A stretch of 64,000 nucleotides of DNA from NCBI RefSeq assembly GCF_003970675.1, contig NZ_CP034563.1, forward strand, positions 935,501 to 999,500, read 5' to 3'. Shown here piece after piece: positions 29,175 to 38,865 of the stretch (its first letter is position 1; each line of letters opens with the position of its first letter). The DNA is from Flammeovirga pectinis (lineage in GTDB: Bacteria > Bacteroidota > Bacteroidia > Cytophagales > Flammeovirgaceae). The notes below the pieces were generated by a model that was not told the DNA's origin, ran no database searches, and worked only from the letters and a program-made list of their open reading frames with translations. The position numbers and the translations under genes were made by a program.

Positions 29175-31520
29175 ATGAAATCACCAAGACAACATTTTAG
29201 AACTAACTTTCTAAAACACCTCGTAACAGGGATTATGAGTTTGTTGATCATAGGATCGGCAGCAGCTCAGCAACCTCTAAAAACTGAAAATGCTTCTGAC
29301 CAATGGTCAATTAAATGGAATGCTTCTGATGAATTTAATAGCTCCACTCCAGATTGGGCAAAATGGATTCGTACGGGCAACTTACCAAACACAACAGCAT
29401 GGAAATGGGACAATGCTAACAATGTAGTTATCAATAATGGTGTTGCAGAACTTACAATGCGCCAAAATGCTAACAATGCAAATGATGGTAATACGTTTTT
29501 TAAATCTGGTATTTTAAAAACGTACAACACTTTTACTTACGGTTATTTTGAAGCAAAAATTAAAGGAGCTGATATTGGTGAAGGTGTTTGTCCATCTTTC
29601 TGGTTGTACAGTAACTTTGACTATTCTGTAGGAGAAGGTAAAACTGTTTACAGCGAAATTGATGTTGTAGAATTGCAACAATTTGATTGGTATGAAGGGC
29701 ACCAAGATGATATCCAAGATATGGATTTAAACCTTCATGCTGTCGTAAAAGAAAATGGACAAGGTGTTTGGAGACGTCCTAAAGCATATCCAGAAGCACA
29801 ATTAAATAAATGGAGAGCACCATGGGACCCTACAGAAGACTACCATGTTTATGGTTGTGAAGTAAACGAAGAAGAGATTATTTGGTATGTAGATGGAGTA
29901 GAAAGAGGAAGAAAGCCAAATACTTTCTGGCATAGACCAATGAACGTAACTTTGTCTTTAGGACTTAGAAAGCCTTTTGTTAAGTTTTATGATAACAGAA
30001 ATAATGCTGTTAATCCAGAAACGGATCCTCAAGCTGCAGCAAAACTTTCTGGAATGCCAACAACAATGTATGTAGATTATGTACGTGTTTGGTTAAAATC
30101 AGATGAGGTAACCCCTCCACCTCCAAGTTTAGGAGTGGGTGTTATTGGTAACCCAAGTTTTGAAACTGGAGATCTTACAAACTGGGATGCAAGTTATGGT
30201 GTTGCTTCTGTTGTAAATAATAATGCACAAGATGGTTCTAAAGCAGGAACTATTGATAATGCAAGTATTGCACAAATCGTTACATTAAAAGCGAATACAT
30301 CGTATACTATTTCTAGTTATTCAAAAGTAGGAGCCTCAGGAACTAAAGCATTTATGGGTGTGAACAAAGCATCTACTAATGAGTTTATTCAAAACTACGA
30401 ATTTGCGTCTACTACATATTCTAAAGGTGAAATTACAATAACAACAGGTGCTACTGAAGAAACCTACCGTATTTGGTTCTGGTCTCAAGGACAAGCCTAT
30501 TGTGATAACTTTACTTTGGTAGAAGTAGATGGTGAAGATAATGGAGGTAATGAAGGGCCAACTGATATTGCAGTAACTGGCGTTACTATTAATTCATCAT
30601 CAATCACTTTAAATGAAGGAGATACTCAATCATTATCTGCAACTGTATTACCGTCTAATGCAACAAACAAAGCCGTTACTTGGAGTGTAGTAAATAATAC
30701 TATTGCTTCTGTAAACAACAATGGTTTAGTTACAGCATTATCAGAAGGTACAACATCAGTACGTGTTACTACTGCAGATGGAGCAAAACAAGCAGTTTGT
30801 ACAATTACAGTTAATTCAACATCTACTGGTGGAGGAAATGGAACATTACCAGAAGTTGGTCAGGTAATCTCTTTAATAACAAATGCAGGTAATTATGTAA
30901 CAGTAAATACTGGTTCTGGTACAGCTTTACAAGGAACGCAATCTTCTGTAAGTACAAAAGAACAATTTAGAGTTGTAGACGGTAATGGTTATTTAGGATT
31001 ACAATCTGTAGCAACTAGTAAATATGTAACTACTGCTTCAAATAACGCAGTAAAATGTGGAGCATCTGGTGTTTTTGAAAGACAGAAATATACCATTGAA
31101 TTAAGTGGAAATGGTATAATTGTTAAATCAAAAATTAATGGTAATTATTGGTCAGTAAATACATCTTCTTCAAATGCTTTAAATGCAGATGCTTCATCAG
31201 CTAATGGTGCTGAAGTATTTACATGGGAAGAAGTGGGTTCATCGGCAAGAAAGTTAGATAACTATGTTGCATTAGAACAAGAAATTAGTATTTACCCTAA
31301 CCCATATACAATGGGACTATTAATGATCAATTTTGGCCAAACTATTAATGGTAAAGTAAATATTATTGATTTAAGTGGAAAAGTAGTATTCACTTCGTCA
31401 ATAACAGATCAACAATCTATTACAATTTCTAAATCAGAATTAGCAGTAGATAAAGGTTTGTATATCATTCAATTAATTGGAGATAACTTATCAACATCGA
31501 AAAAATTAATTATCGAATAA
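29175..31520 (+). CDS. Multimodular secreted GH16 enzyme with CBM, BIG2, fascin-like and T9SS domains
   Basis: 781 residues. Signal peptide (to about 32); GH16 domain (about 38-310) with intact E161-I-D163-V-V-E166 (YSEIDVVELQQ) and segments FFKSGILKTYNTFTYGYFEAK and WHRPMNVTLSLGLRKPF of the kappa-carrageenase-like branch; a carbohydrate-binding-like domain (about 322-450: NPSFETGDLTNWDA, WSQGQAYCDNFTLVEV); a BIG2 Ig-like domain (about 461-545: VTGVTINSSSITLNEGDTQ); a fascin-like beta-trefoil-type domain (about 557-690); and a type IX sorting domain (IYPNPY onward). It should be exported by the T9SS to the cell surface and cut the locus substrate. It is separated from the SusCD operon by a terminator, so it has its own promoter. 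Confidence 0.85.
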   Translation: MKSPRQHFRTNFLKHLVTGIMSLLIIGSAAAQQPLKTENASDQWSIKWNASDEFNSSTPDWAKWIRTGNLPNTTAWKWDNANNVVINNGVAELTMRQNANNANDGNTFFKSGILKTYNTFTYGYFEAKIKGADIGEGVCPSFWLYSNFDYSVGEGKTVYSEIDVVELQQFDWYEGHQDDIQDMDLNLHAVVKENGQGVWRRPKAYPEAQLNKWRAPWDPTEDYHVYGCEVNEEEIIWYVDGVERGRKPNTFWHRPMNVTLSLGLRKPFVKFYDNRNNAVNPETDPQAAAKLSGMPTTMYVDYVRVWLKSDEVTPPPPSLGVGVIGNPSFETGDLTNWDASYGVASVVNNNAQDGSKAGTIDNASIAQIVTLKANTSYTISSYSKVGASGTKAFMGVNKASTNEFIQNYEFASTTYSKGEITITTGATEETYRIWFWSQGQAYCDNFTLVEVDGEDNGGNEGPTDIAVTGVTINSSSITLNEGDTQSLSATVLPSNATNKAVTWSVVNNTIASVNNNGLVTALSEGTTSVRVTTADGAKQAVCTITVNSTSTGGGNGTLPEVGQVISLITNAGNYVTVNTGSGTALQGTQSSVSTKEQFRVVDGNGYLGLQSVATSKYVTTASNNAVKCGASGVFERQKYTIELSGNGIIVKSKINGNYWSVNTSSSNALNADASSANGAEVFTWEEVGSSARKLDNYVALEQEISIYPNPYTMGLLMINFGQTINGKVNIIDLSGKVVFTSSITDQQSITISKSELAVDKGLYIIQLIGDNLSTSKKLIIE

Positions 31521-32089
31521 TAGAATAGAGTAATCTTAGGGCGTTATAGAAATATGGCGCCCGCCAACATTCCGTTTCAACTTGGTGTTATCCATAACAT
31601 TCAAGAAGAGACAAAAAGCATTCTTAATTACTAATTACATTTCAAGCGAATGTAAACCCTAAAGTTAAATTTATTTTAAACTTGGTTTTGGGTAATTCGT
31701 ATCTCAATTAAAAAAGTAAATTCAGAAGGGGCATCGTTCTACGGTGTTCCTCTTTTTGTTTTAAGAAAATTCGGGAGTTTATAACGTTTTACATTACGTT
31801 ATTTAAATTAAAGTAATTATAAGATCAATTAATAAAGCTTAATCAAACTGACTACTAAAAAAGGACGATTGTCATTTATGTAGGTATTTAAAATATCTAC
31901 TTAACATTTTACTATAAAGATGAAAACTCTATATAAAAAAAATTACAAACTGCTCAGCTTTTCAAGCTTGATTACATTAATGAATGATAATCAGAAACTT
32001 TATCCATAAGCAACTTATAATTCGGCCCAAAAGATAATAATTATTACAATATCATGAATAATATAAAGACCTAAATACGTATTACAAAT
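31521..32089. other. Gene-free stretch after the second GH16 gene
   Basis: No convincing gene. It contains a terminator at 31727-31762 about 200 nt past the GH16 stop, so the transcript may have a long 3-prime tail, and a 29-codon frame (31920-32009) that I do not accept as a gene. Confidence 0.4.
31727..31762 (+). terminator. Terminator downstream of the second GH16 gene
   Basis: AGGGGCATCG pairs fully (with G-T pairs) with CGGTGTTCCT around TTCTA, followed by CTTTTTGTTTT. Confidence 0.8.
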
Positions 32090-35000
32090 ATGAAAAAATA
32101 CTACAATTCTATCCTAATAATAGCTATATTAATTATAGCTTTAACTAATTTATCGTATGCACAATTTATTACAAAATCTGTAACCGGTGGAGTTGAAATA
32201 GTAGGTTATACTGGTAAAGTACCTAAGAAATTGGTAATACCTAAAAGTATAAAAGCAAAGAATGTGATTCAGATTGGAGATAATGCTTTCAAAAACAAAA
32301 ATTTAGAGAGTGTTGATATGAGTAAAGCTATTCATTTAAAAAGTATCCAAATTGGTGCATTCAGTAAAAATTTAAACTTAAAGCAAGCTCTTTTTTCTTC
32401 AAGTTTAGAAGAATTATATGCTAATGCATTTAATAATACGGGTTTGACCGATGTAGATTTAACTAGTGCAAAGAATTTAAGACTCATTGGAAATATGGTG
32501 TTTAATGATACTATAATAAATGCCATTTGGCTACCGAATACAGTAGATTTACCTGTTTATGCAAAACTCGATAATAATATTCAAACTTTTAGTGTTTCAC
32601 TTAATGCAAAAAATGAAGCTACAATTACAAATTATTATAAAGGAAGACAACATAAAAAGAGTAATTATTTAAAGATTAATATTCCTGCCCTAATACCTAC
32701 TTCTAAGAAGAAAATTGTAGCAATAGGAGAAAAAGCTTTTATGACTAAAGATTATAAAAGTATATCAACACAACCTGAAAGATTTCGAAATTTAATGAAC
32801 ATAATCAATTTGAAAGAGTTGGATATGAGTAATGCTATTTATTTAAAAAGTATTGGCGCTAATGCATTTAACGGTAATATTAATTTAAAATCTTCAATTT
32901 TCTCAAAATTCCCTCCTAAAATTGAATCTATAGGTGATAGTGCTTTTTGGAAGTGCAATAGTTTAACGAATGTAGATTTGACAAGCTATAAATCTTTAAA
33001 AACTGTTGGTAAAGATATTGCTGGAGGAACTAATCTTTATGAAGATATTTGGCTACCAAGTTCAGTTAAATCTAAAGGTGTTCATATACATAGTAACCTT
33101 ATAGTTGCTGAATTAAATGGAGATAAAGTGAAAATTACAGGTTTTGAGTTTAGAAGTTTAAATCCTAATTTTAAAATTATAATTCCTGCCGTAATCCCTA
33201 CTTCTTCTAAAAAAATTGAAGCAATTTCAAGTAATGTTTTCAACGGGAAAAATTTAGAGAGTGTTGATATGGGTAAAGCTATACACATAAAAAGATTTGG
33301 CTCAGGAGTATTCCAAAAAAATAAACAATTAACTAAAGTTATTTTTCCGCCTAATATTGAAGAAATAAAAGCGAATGTATTTCAAGAAACAGGTTTGATT
33401 GATATTGATTTATCAGGATTAAAGAAACTATCTTTTATTGGAAAAGCTATGTTTTCTGGTGATAATTTGAATTCAATTTGGTTACCTTCTACTCTTGACC
33501 AAGCAGATTATTTATCGAAATTCAATCACTACCAAACTTTTTGGGTTTCACTAAAAAATAATGATGAAGAAGCTACAATTATAGGCTATGCTACTGGAGC
33601 GAAACATGTTATTGGAGATAAAAGTGGAAAATTAATAATTCCAGAATTGATTCCAACATCTTCTAAAAAAATTGTAGCAATAGGTGATAAAGCTTTTATG
33701 ACCAATCAATATATAGATACACGTACTAAAAAAAAAACTACAAATAACATCAATTTAAAAGAGTTGGATATGAGTAAAGCCACTCATTTAAAAAGTATTG
33801 GAGCTAATGCATTTAATGGTAATAAAATATTAAAATCTTCAATTTTCTCAAAATTTCCTCCTAGTATTGAATTTATAGGTGATAGTGCTTTTTGGAAGTG
33901 CAATAGTTTAACGAATGTAGATTTGACAAGCTATACATCTTTAAAAACTGTTGGTAAAGATATTGCAGGCGGAACTAAATTTCATGAAGATATTTGGCTA
34001 CCATCTTCAGTTACATCTAAAGGTGTTCATATTAACAGTAATCTTATCATTGCTAAGTTAAATGGTGATAAAGTAACAATTACAGATTTTGAGTTGAAAA
34101 GCTTGACAACCAATTTAAAGCCATTAATAATGCCTGCAGTAATACCAGGGTCGTCTAAAAAAATTGAAGTAATTGGCGAAAATGCTTTCAAAGGAAAATT
34201 TAATTCTACTTTTAATACATCAATTATAAAAATCGATTTTAGTAATGCAATTCATCTTAAAGATATTAGAAAATATGCATTTAGGGGTAATTTTGGGATA
34301 TCAGAAGTTATCTTGGAGGATTTAGGTGAACTTAAAATGATAGGAAAGATGGCATTTTCGGGATTGCATAATTTAACAAGAATTAGTCTTAAAAAGTTAC
34401 CAAAGTTGACTAAAATAGAGGACAAAGCATTTGCTCAAAATACAAAATTAAAAACAGTAGAATATGATTGTGCTATAGATGGAGACATTATAGATAAAAC
34501 AGCTTTTAGTGGTACAAATTTTCAGCAATTAGATAGGGATTTAACTAAGGGAAGAAATAAAATTGTTCTTGCAAAAGATAAATCTGGTAACCCAAAAGTA
34601 AAAAATGAGATATATTCATCTGCTAAAAAACATTTAATTTTTGGTACTTATGGAGGTGTTTCTCAAAGTAAATATGAAGGTGGTTTTACAACTAATTCAA
34701 AATTAGCTTCTTTCAAAAAGAATCTAATTAGCCCAGAAGGGAATTGTTTGTTAATTGATTTACCGGTCGAATTAGCTTATTTTAAAGTAAATAGTACTGT
34801 TAACTTTGTAGAATTAGAATGGGAAACTGCTCAAGAAATAAATAATGATTATTTCACAATTGAAAGGTCTATTGATGGTAGAAATTTTGAATTAATCAAA
34901 AAAATTGATGGGCAAGGAAATTCTAATACTGTTACAAACTATCAGTTTGATGATCTGAAATTAACTGGTAAGGTTACTTATAGATTAACTCAGTTTGATT

Positions 35001-35308
35001 TTGATGGTAAGTCAGAATCATGGTTACAAGAAGTGTTTAGTTCTGAATTTGATAAAATAAATATTATAACTTACCCTAATCCATTCGTAAGAAATATAAA
35101 AGTAAGGTGTCTAAATATTGAAGATTTAGATACTATCAAATTTATCTTTGTAGAAGTAGAAACAGGTAGGAGAATTAATGTTGACTATATCCTAAACGGA
35201 AATGAATTTGAATTTGATACACGTAATATTGGAAAGGGAATTTATATACTTCAAGTATTTGTTGGTCAGAAAATCAATAAACAATTGAAAATTATAAAGG
35301 CATCATAA
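32090..35308 (+). CDS. BspA-like leucine-rich-repeat surface protein with T9SS domain
   Basis: 1072 residues. A signal peptide (to about 24) is followed by many LRR_5 (BspA/Treponema-type) repeats, seen as LKSIGANAFNGN, IESIGDSAFWKCNSLTNVDL and similar units. Past about residue 890 comes a fibronectin-like region (VELEWETAQEINNDYFTIER), then a type IX sorting domain (YPNPFVRNIKV to the end). BspA-type proteins are surface-exposed and bind host or matrix proteins in oral Bacteroidota; in a marine strain adhesion is a guess. A 315-residue block is duplicated at high DNA identity. It stands alone between a gene-free stretch and a strong terminator. Confidence 0.85.
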   Translation: MKKYYNSILIIAILIIALTNLSYAQFITKSVTGGVEIVGYTGKVPKKLVIPKSIKAKNVIQIGDNAFKNKNLESVDMSKAIHLKSIQIGAFSKNLNLKQALFSSSLEELYANAFNNTGLTDVDLTSAKNLRLIGNMVFNDTIINAIWLPNTVDLPVYAKLDNNIQTFSVSLNAKNEATITNYYKGRQHKKSNYLKINIPALIPTSKKKIVAIGEKAFMTKDYKSISTQPERFRNLMNIINLKELDMSNAIYLKSIGANAFNGNINLKSSIFSKFPPKIESIGDSAFWKCNSLTNVDLTSYKSLKTVGKDIAGGTNLYEDIWLPSSVKSKGVHIHSNLIVAELNGDKVKITGFEFRSLNPNFKIIIPAVIPTSSKKIEAISSNVFNGKNLESVDMGKAIHIKRFGSGVFQKNKQLTKVIFPPNIEEIKANVFQETGLIDIDLSGLKKLSFIGKAMFSGDNLNSIWLPSTLDQADYLSKFNHYQTFWVSLKNNDEEATIIGYATGAKHVIGDKSGKLIIPELIPTSSKKIVAIGDKAFMTNQYIDTRTKKKTTNNINLKELDMSKATHLKSIGANAFNGNKILKSSIFSKFPPSIEFIGDSAFWKCNSLTNVDLTSYTSLKTVGKDIAGGTKFHEDIWLPSSVTSKGVHINSNLIIAKLNGDKVTITDFELKSLTTNLKPLIMPAVIPGSSKKIEVIGENAFKGKFNSTFNTSIIKIDFSNAIHLKDIRKYAFRGNFGISEVILEDLGELKMIGKMAFSGLHNLTRISLKKLPKLTKIEDKAFAQNTKLKTVEYDCAIDGDIIDKTAFSGTNFQQLDRDLTKGRNKIVLAKDKSGNPKVKNEIYSSAKKHLIFGTYGGVSQSKYEGGFTTNSKLASFKKNLISPEGNCLLIDLPVELAYFKVNSTVNFVELEWETAQEINNDYFTIERSIDGRNFELIKKIDGQGNSNTVTNYQFDDLKLTGKVTYRLTQFDFDGKSESWLQEVFSSEFDKINIITYPNPFVRNIKVRCLNIEDLDTIKFIFVEVETGRRINVDYILNGNEFEFDTRNIGKGIYILQVFVGQKINKQLKIIKAS
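32816..33152 (+). repeat. Internal tandem block, copy 1
   Basis: First copy of a duplicated block in the LRR protein. Its partner lies 945 nt (315 codons) downstream. Bases 32931-32990 are identical to 33876-33935, and the flanks stay very similar. Confidence 0.85.
33761..34097 (+). repeat. Internal tandem block, copy 2
   Basis: Second copy of the LRR block, 945 nt after the first. Near-identical DNA suggests recent duplication or gene conversion. Confidence 0.85.
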
Positions 35309-35357
35309 TTGGATGTTAAAAGTAAATTTACTGACCTAGAATTTAGAGGTCATCACA

Positions 35358-35399
35358 AAAAAAAACCACCTTCTACAAAATAGAAGGTGGTTTTTTTTT
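35358..35399. terminator. Bidirectional terminator between LRR and carbonic anhydrase genes
   Basis: Perfect CCACCTTCTA/TAGAAGGTGG stem around CAAAA, with a long A run on the left and nine T residues on the right. Confidence 0.95.
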
Positions 35400-35431
35400 A
35401 ATATATTCTTAAGTAGAATAGTAGGTGTTTC

Positions 35432-35998
35432 TTATAAGAAATCAACTTTACCAGAATCAAGATTATAGTAAGCAGAAACAACTTTTACTTTGCCACTATT
35501 TACAGCGTCAGAAATAATGTTAGATCTTTTTACTAGTTCTTCAGCATTTAATTCTGCATTCTTTTTTACTACATCGTTTACGTCAGCACCTTTTTCAGAA
35601 GCCTCAACAGCTGGAGTAATCTGACATAATAAGTGATTTAGGTTGTAACCGTTGTCTCCACCATTTACTGCTGCAGTAACAGCACCACAACTTTGGTGAC
35701 CTAAAACAACAATTACTTGAGAACCTAGGTGAGCGACTGCATATTCTATAGATGCAATGCTGTCTGTATTTGCAATGTTACCCGCAACACGTACAACAAA
35801 CAATTCTCCTAAACCTTTATCAAAAGCTAATTCAGGAACCACTCTACTGTCTGCACAGCTTAACACAATTGTGTCAGGATTTTGTCCAGTAACAAGTTCA
35901 TTTCTTCTTGTCTCATTTCTTAAACCGCCTTCTGCTTTATCAGAAACAAATTTATCATTTCCAGCAACTAGGCTATCAATAATTTGTGATTGTGTCAT
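35432..35998 (-). CDS. Beta-carbonic anhydrase
   Basis: 188 residues, the usual size. Zinc-binding and catalytic residues are all present: C48-x-D50-x-R52 (VLSCADSRVVPE) and H101-x-x-C104 (LGHQSCGAVTAA). It interconverts CO2 and bicarbonate in the cytoplasm; there is no signal peptide. A well-formed promoter lies upstream (TATCTTCG box at 36036-36043 with TTG 20 nt further out). It is monocistronic, ending at the terminator shared with the LRR gene. Confidence 0.95.
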   Translation of the reverse strand: MTQSQIIDSLVAGNDKFVSDKAEGGLRNETRRNELVTGQNPDTIVLSCADSRVVPELAFDKGLGELFVVRVAGNIANTDSIASIEYAVAHLGSQVIVVLGHQSCGAVTAAVNGGDNGYNLNHLLCQITPAVEASEKGADVNDVVKKNAELNAEELVKRSNIISDAVNSGKVKVVSAYYNLDSGKVDFL

Positions 35999-36035
35999 AA
36001 TTTAGTCTTTTAAAGTTATGTAAATTGAAAACTTC

Positions 36036-36066
36036 CGAAGATAATTTATTGCTTATTTATTTTCAA
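36036..36066 (-). promoter_or_regulatory. Promoter of the carbonic anhydrase gene
   Basis: On the minus strand, TTG (36066-36064), 20 nt, then TATCTTCG (36043-36036). This fits the Bacteroidota housekeeping promoter (TTG, 19-20 nt, TAnnTTTG and variants). The box is about 38 nt before the start codon. Confidence 0.65.
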
Positions 36067-36087
36067 ATAAAATACTATGAAATAAAA

Positions 36088-36115
36088 AAGCATCTACTTA
36101 GAAAGTTGATGCTTT
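36088..36115 (-). terminator. Hairpin downstream of the TonB receptor gene
   Basis: AAAGCATC/GATGCTTT stem with an extra ACT/AGT step. Read leftward it ends in a T run, so it probably stops transcripts from the TonB receptor about 290 nt past its stop. Confidence 0.6.
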
Positions 36116-36405
36116 AACCATGTTTACGTAAAATAAACTCTAAACTGAAAACTAGCAATAAGCGGGTTTTACCCCGTATCTAATCATTTAACTATTAATG
36201 TATCTTTATTGTAAAAATGCTTTTATCCTTTTATTAAATATTTTCTATAGTGTAATTATTTATGGTTTCTATTTAGTAAATGGATAGGACTTTATTTTGT
36301 ACTCATTTTCTAAATATTTTTTTATAAAAAAGTCTTATTATTTCTAATTAAAATTAAAACTGATTGAAAATCAGCTCTATATGTATTTGTGACTTGAAGT
36401 TCATT

Positions 36406-38751
36406 TTAAAAAATTATTTTATAAGCAATGTTAGGTAATACCAAAGTATCAGTATTCTCTTCTATTTTTCCTTCTTTAGTCATTGTGTAGCCAAAGTACT
36501 CAGGGTTGCCTAAGGCATTTATTATTTGGAAAGTCCATAAAGAAGTATGTGTGGGTTTATTTCTTTGGTAGAGAAAACTCATACTTAAAATCTGATTACT
36601 AGGGTACTGTTCTCCGTAAGCATTCTGATAATCATACACAATTTCACCTGTAACATTACTTGCCTCTTCATCTAAAGGGTGTTTCCTATCGCCCCCCATA
36701 AATGTTATCTTCCCGTTCATACTAAAAGTATTGTTTTTCTTTTTCCCAACTTTCCATTCTTTTCCTGCAAGGAAATTGAATACATAATTCTTATTAAAAA
36801 TAGCCTCTCTTTCAATGCCATCTCCACCTGTATATTTAGAATCAAAAATTGAGGCTGTTGTAAGGAAATAAAACCCATTTTTAATGAATTGCTCTAAGGT
36901 TAAATCAATACCAACATTCTTACCTGTTCCTGTATTCTCCAACCCAAAAGGAATGTACCATTCATTGGTTATATTTTGCATAGAAAAATAACTTCCATCC
37001 ACTACAGGAATATTGAATAAATGTTGGTAGAAAATTTCAGATTTAAATCGTAAAGATTCAGAAATATTCCAATCGTAACCTACTACAAAATGGTGTGCTT
37101 TAGAAAAACCTAAATCATTATTAGGGTAGGTGGTTGTCCCTTCGTTATTAGTAATAGGTAGCATATAGTAATGCAATTGCTCTATCTGACTGTGTAATCC
37201 ATAGCCTAAAGTAATGCCATGCCAAGGATTAATTTGGTAACGAGCACCAACACGTGGTTCAATAGAAATTTCTTTATTGATATCAAAATATTGGAGATGC
37301 AATCCAGCATTTAAAGTCCAATGATTACCTAGATTAAATTGAGATTGCGTATACCCTTGTAATAAATAACTAGTTCCTGTACCATTCGCAAAATTATACA
37401 TTGGTTCTCCGTAATCATCCGCCTGATTCATATTTATAGTGTAATGCAACTGCTTTACAGTAAATCCAGTTCTGTTGGTATGCTTTTTTCCAAACTGATA
37501 ATTTATGTAACTATTAAGAGCAAGGTTCCATTGTGTGTTTTCAAAATCCTCTTTTTGTTCTACAACATTCTCATTATTTAATCTGCCTTCCTCCCAAAAC
37601 ATACTATTTCCAGATGCAGAAAGTGATGTTTTCCAATATCCACTTTTATTTATAGTATGTTGGTAGTTAATGCCAGTACCACCAAAAAGGATATTTGTTT
37701 TAAAGGCAACATCAGCTTCTTCAAAAGTTCTAGTAGAAGAGTCACTTTCAGCAGCTCTATGTTGAGTATCTTGTCCGCCAACACCCCAAATACTTAATGT
37801 GCCATTTTTACTTGTAGGTATATTCAATTTAAAAGAAAGATCTTGATACCCTAAAAAACCCATTTCTGGAGGTAGTATTGGGCTAAGCAAAGCATAAGTT
37901 GAATACCTATAATTAAACAGAAAAGAGGCATCAGTACCTTTTTTTAACGGACCTTCTGCAGCTAGATCAATACCATTAATGCCAACTTGAGTGGCAAAAG
38001 CATAATCATCTGTACTGCCATTTCTTAATGATAAATCAAAAACTCCAGCAAGTGCGTTTCCATATTCTGCGGCAAAAGCACCCGTATAAAAATCAGAATT
38101 ATCGAGTACATGGTTACTCAAAGCAGTAACACTACCTCCACCAAAAGCAATAATGTTAGATAAGTGGTTAGGGTCAGGAATATCAACACCTTCAACCCTC
38201 CATAACATTCCTTTTGGCGAGTTTCCTCTTACAACCATTCCATTACTTCCTGTTTCGCCAGCTACTCCAGCAAAGGAAGAAGCCAATCGGGCAGGGTCAT
38301 CAAACCCACCTGCATACCTGCTGGTTTCCTCAACCGTAAATTTTCTACCGCTCACAAAAGCCATACTATTGTTGGTTTCGTCTTTACTAGAAACATAGGT
38401 AACTTCTATTTCATTAAGTACAGTAGTCTCTTCTGTTAAGGCAATATTCAGTTGGTATTCTTTTGCACTATTAATTATAATTTCTTTCGCTACATAAGGT
38501 GTATAACCAATAAGTTTAAAGAATACATCATGTCGTCCAATTGGAACATGAAGTACAAAATTTCCTCTTTCGTCTGTTAAGCAAGAAATCGCTTTGTCAT
38601 TTGTATTTACCCAAACGGCAACACCAATAACTTCTTGGCGAGTAGTTTTATCTACAACTTTTCCATACAACTTCTGATGAATAGTTTGCGCTTGTGTTGA
38701 GAAAGATAAATAGCAGAAGAAAAAGAGTAAGTAAGCGTAAATAGATTTCAT
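36406..38751 (-). CDS. TonB-dependent receptor with carboxypeptidase-like N-terminal domain
   Basis: 781 residues: signal peptide (ends about FSTQAQ), a carboxypeptidase-regulatory-like domain (about 27-110: LYGKVVDKTTRQEVIGVAVW, DVFFKLIGYTPYV), a plug (about 125-240: GMVVRGNSPKGMLWRVEGVD; AAEYGNALAGVFDLSLRNG) and a barrel to the C-terminus. It is shorter than SusC and has no SusD partner, so it more likely takes up a metal complex, siderophore or peptide. The divergent neighbour is a PAS-LuxR regulator, which might control it. Substrate unknown. Confidence 0.85.
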   Translation of the reverse strand: MKSIYAYLLFFFCYLSFSTQAQTIHQKLYGKVVDKTTRQEVIGVAVWVNTNDKAISCLTDERGNFVLHVPIGRHDVFFKLIGYTPYVAKEIIINSAKEYQLNIALTEETTVLNEIEVTYVSSKDETNNSMAFVSGRKFTVEETSRYAGGFDDPARLASSFAGVAGETGSNGMVVRGNSPKGMLWRVEGVDIPDPNHLSNIIAFGGGSVTALSNHVLDNSDFYTGAFAAEYGNALAGVFDLSLRNGSTDDYAFATQVGINGIDLAAEGPLKKGTDASFLFNYRYSTYALLSPILPPEMGFLGYQDLSFKLNIPTSKNGTLSIWGVGGQDTQHRAAESDSSTRTFEEADVAFKTNILFGGTGINYQHTINKSGYWKTSLSASGNSMFWEEGRLNNENVVEQKEDFENTQWNLALNSYINYQFGKKHTNRTGFTVKQLHYTINMNQADDYGEPMYNFANGTGTSYLLQGYTQSQFNLGNHWTLNAGLHLQYFDINKEISIEPRVGARYQINPWHGITLGYGLHSQIEQLHYYMLPITNNEGTTTYPNNDLGFSKAHHFVVGYDWNISESLRFKSEIFYQHLFNIPVVDGSYFSMQNITNEWYIPFGLENTGTGKNVGIDLTLEQFIKNGFYFLTTASIFDSKYTGGDGIEREAIFNKNYVFNFLAGKEWKVGKKKNNTFSMNGKITFMGGDRKHPLDEEASNVTGEIVYDYQNAYGEQYPSNQILSMSFLYQRNKPTHTSLWTFQIINALGNPEYFGYTMTKEGKIEENTDTLVLPNIAYKIIF

Positions 38752-38793
38752 AATGGTATTTTAAATCATGTTTTTTGTATTGTTACAAAGAGA

Positions 38794-38801
38794 TATATTT
38801 G
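38794..38801 (+). promoter_or_regulatory. Promoter box upstream of the PAS-LuxR gene
   Basis: TATATTTG matches TAnnTTTG exactly, 64 nt before the start codon. TTG elements upstream are closer (16 nt or less) than ideal, so the outer element is uncertain. Confidence 0.45.
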
Positions 38802-38865
38802 TAGGATAAAGTTCAATACTGATTTATAATGATTTTTTGATCTATTCGCTTAAAAAAGCACTTAA

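Larger units (their letters stand above)
35999..36405. promoter_or_regulatory. Gap upstream of the carbonic anhydrase gene
   Basis: No gene is visible. It contains the carbonic anhydrase promoter and a leftward terminator-like hairpin at 36088-36115. Confidence 0.5.

Noticed and set aside
31533-31562. GGGCG...CGCCC hairpin after the second GH16 stop
   Set aside because: The stem is short and mismatched and no T run follows; the better terminator is at 31727-31762.
31920-32009. 29-codon frame starting ATG
   Set aside because: Too short, no homologous pattern and no ribosome site; it lies in an AT-rich gap.
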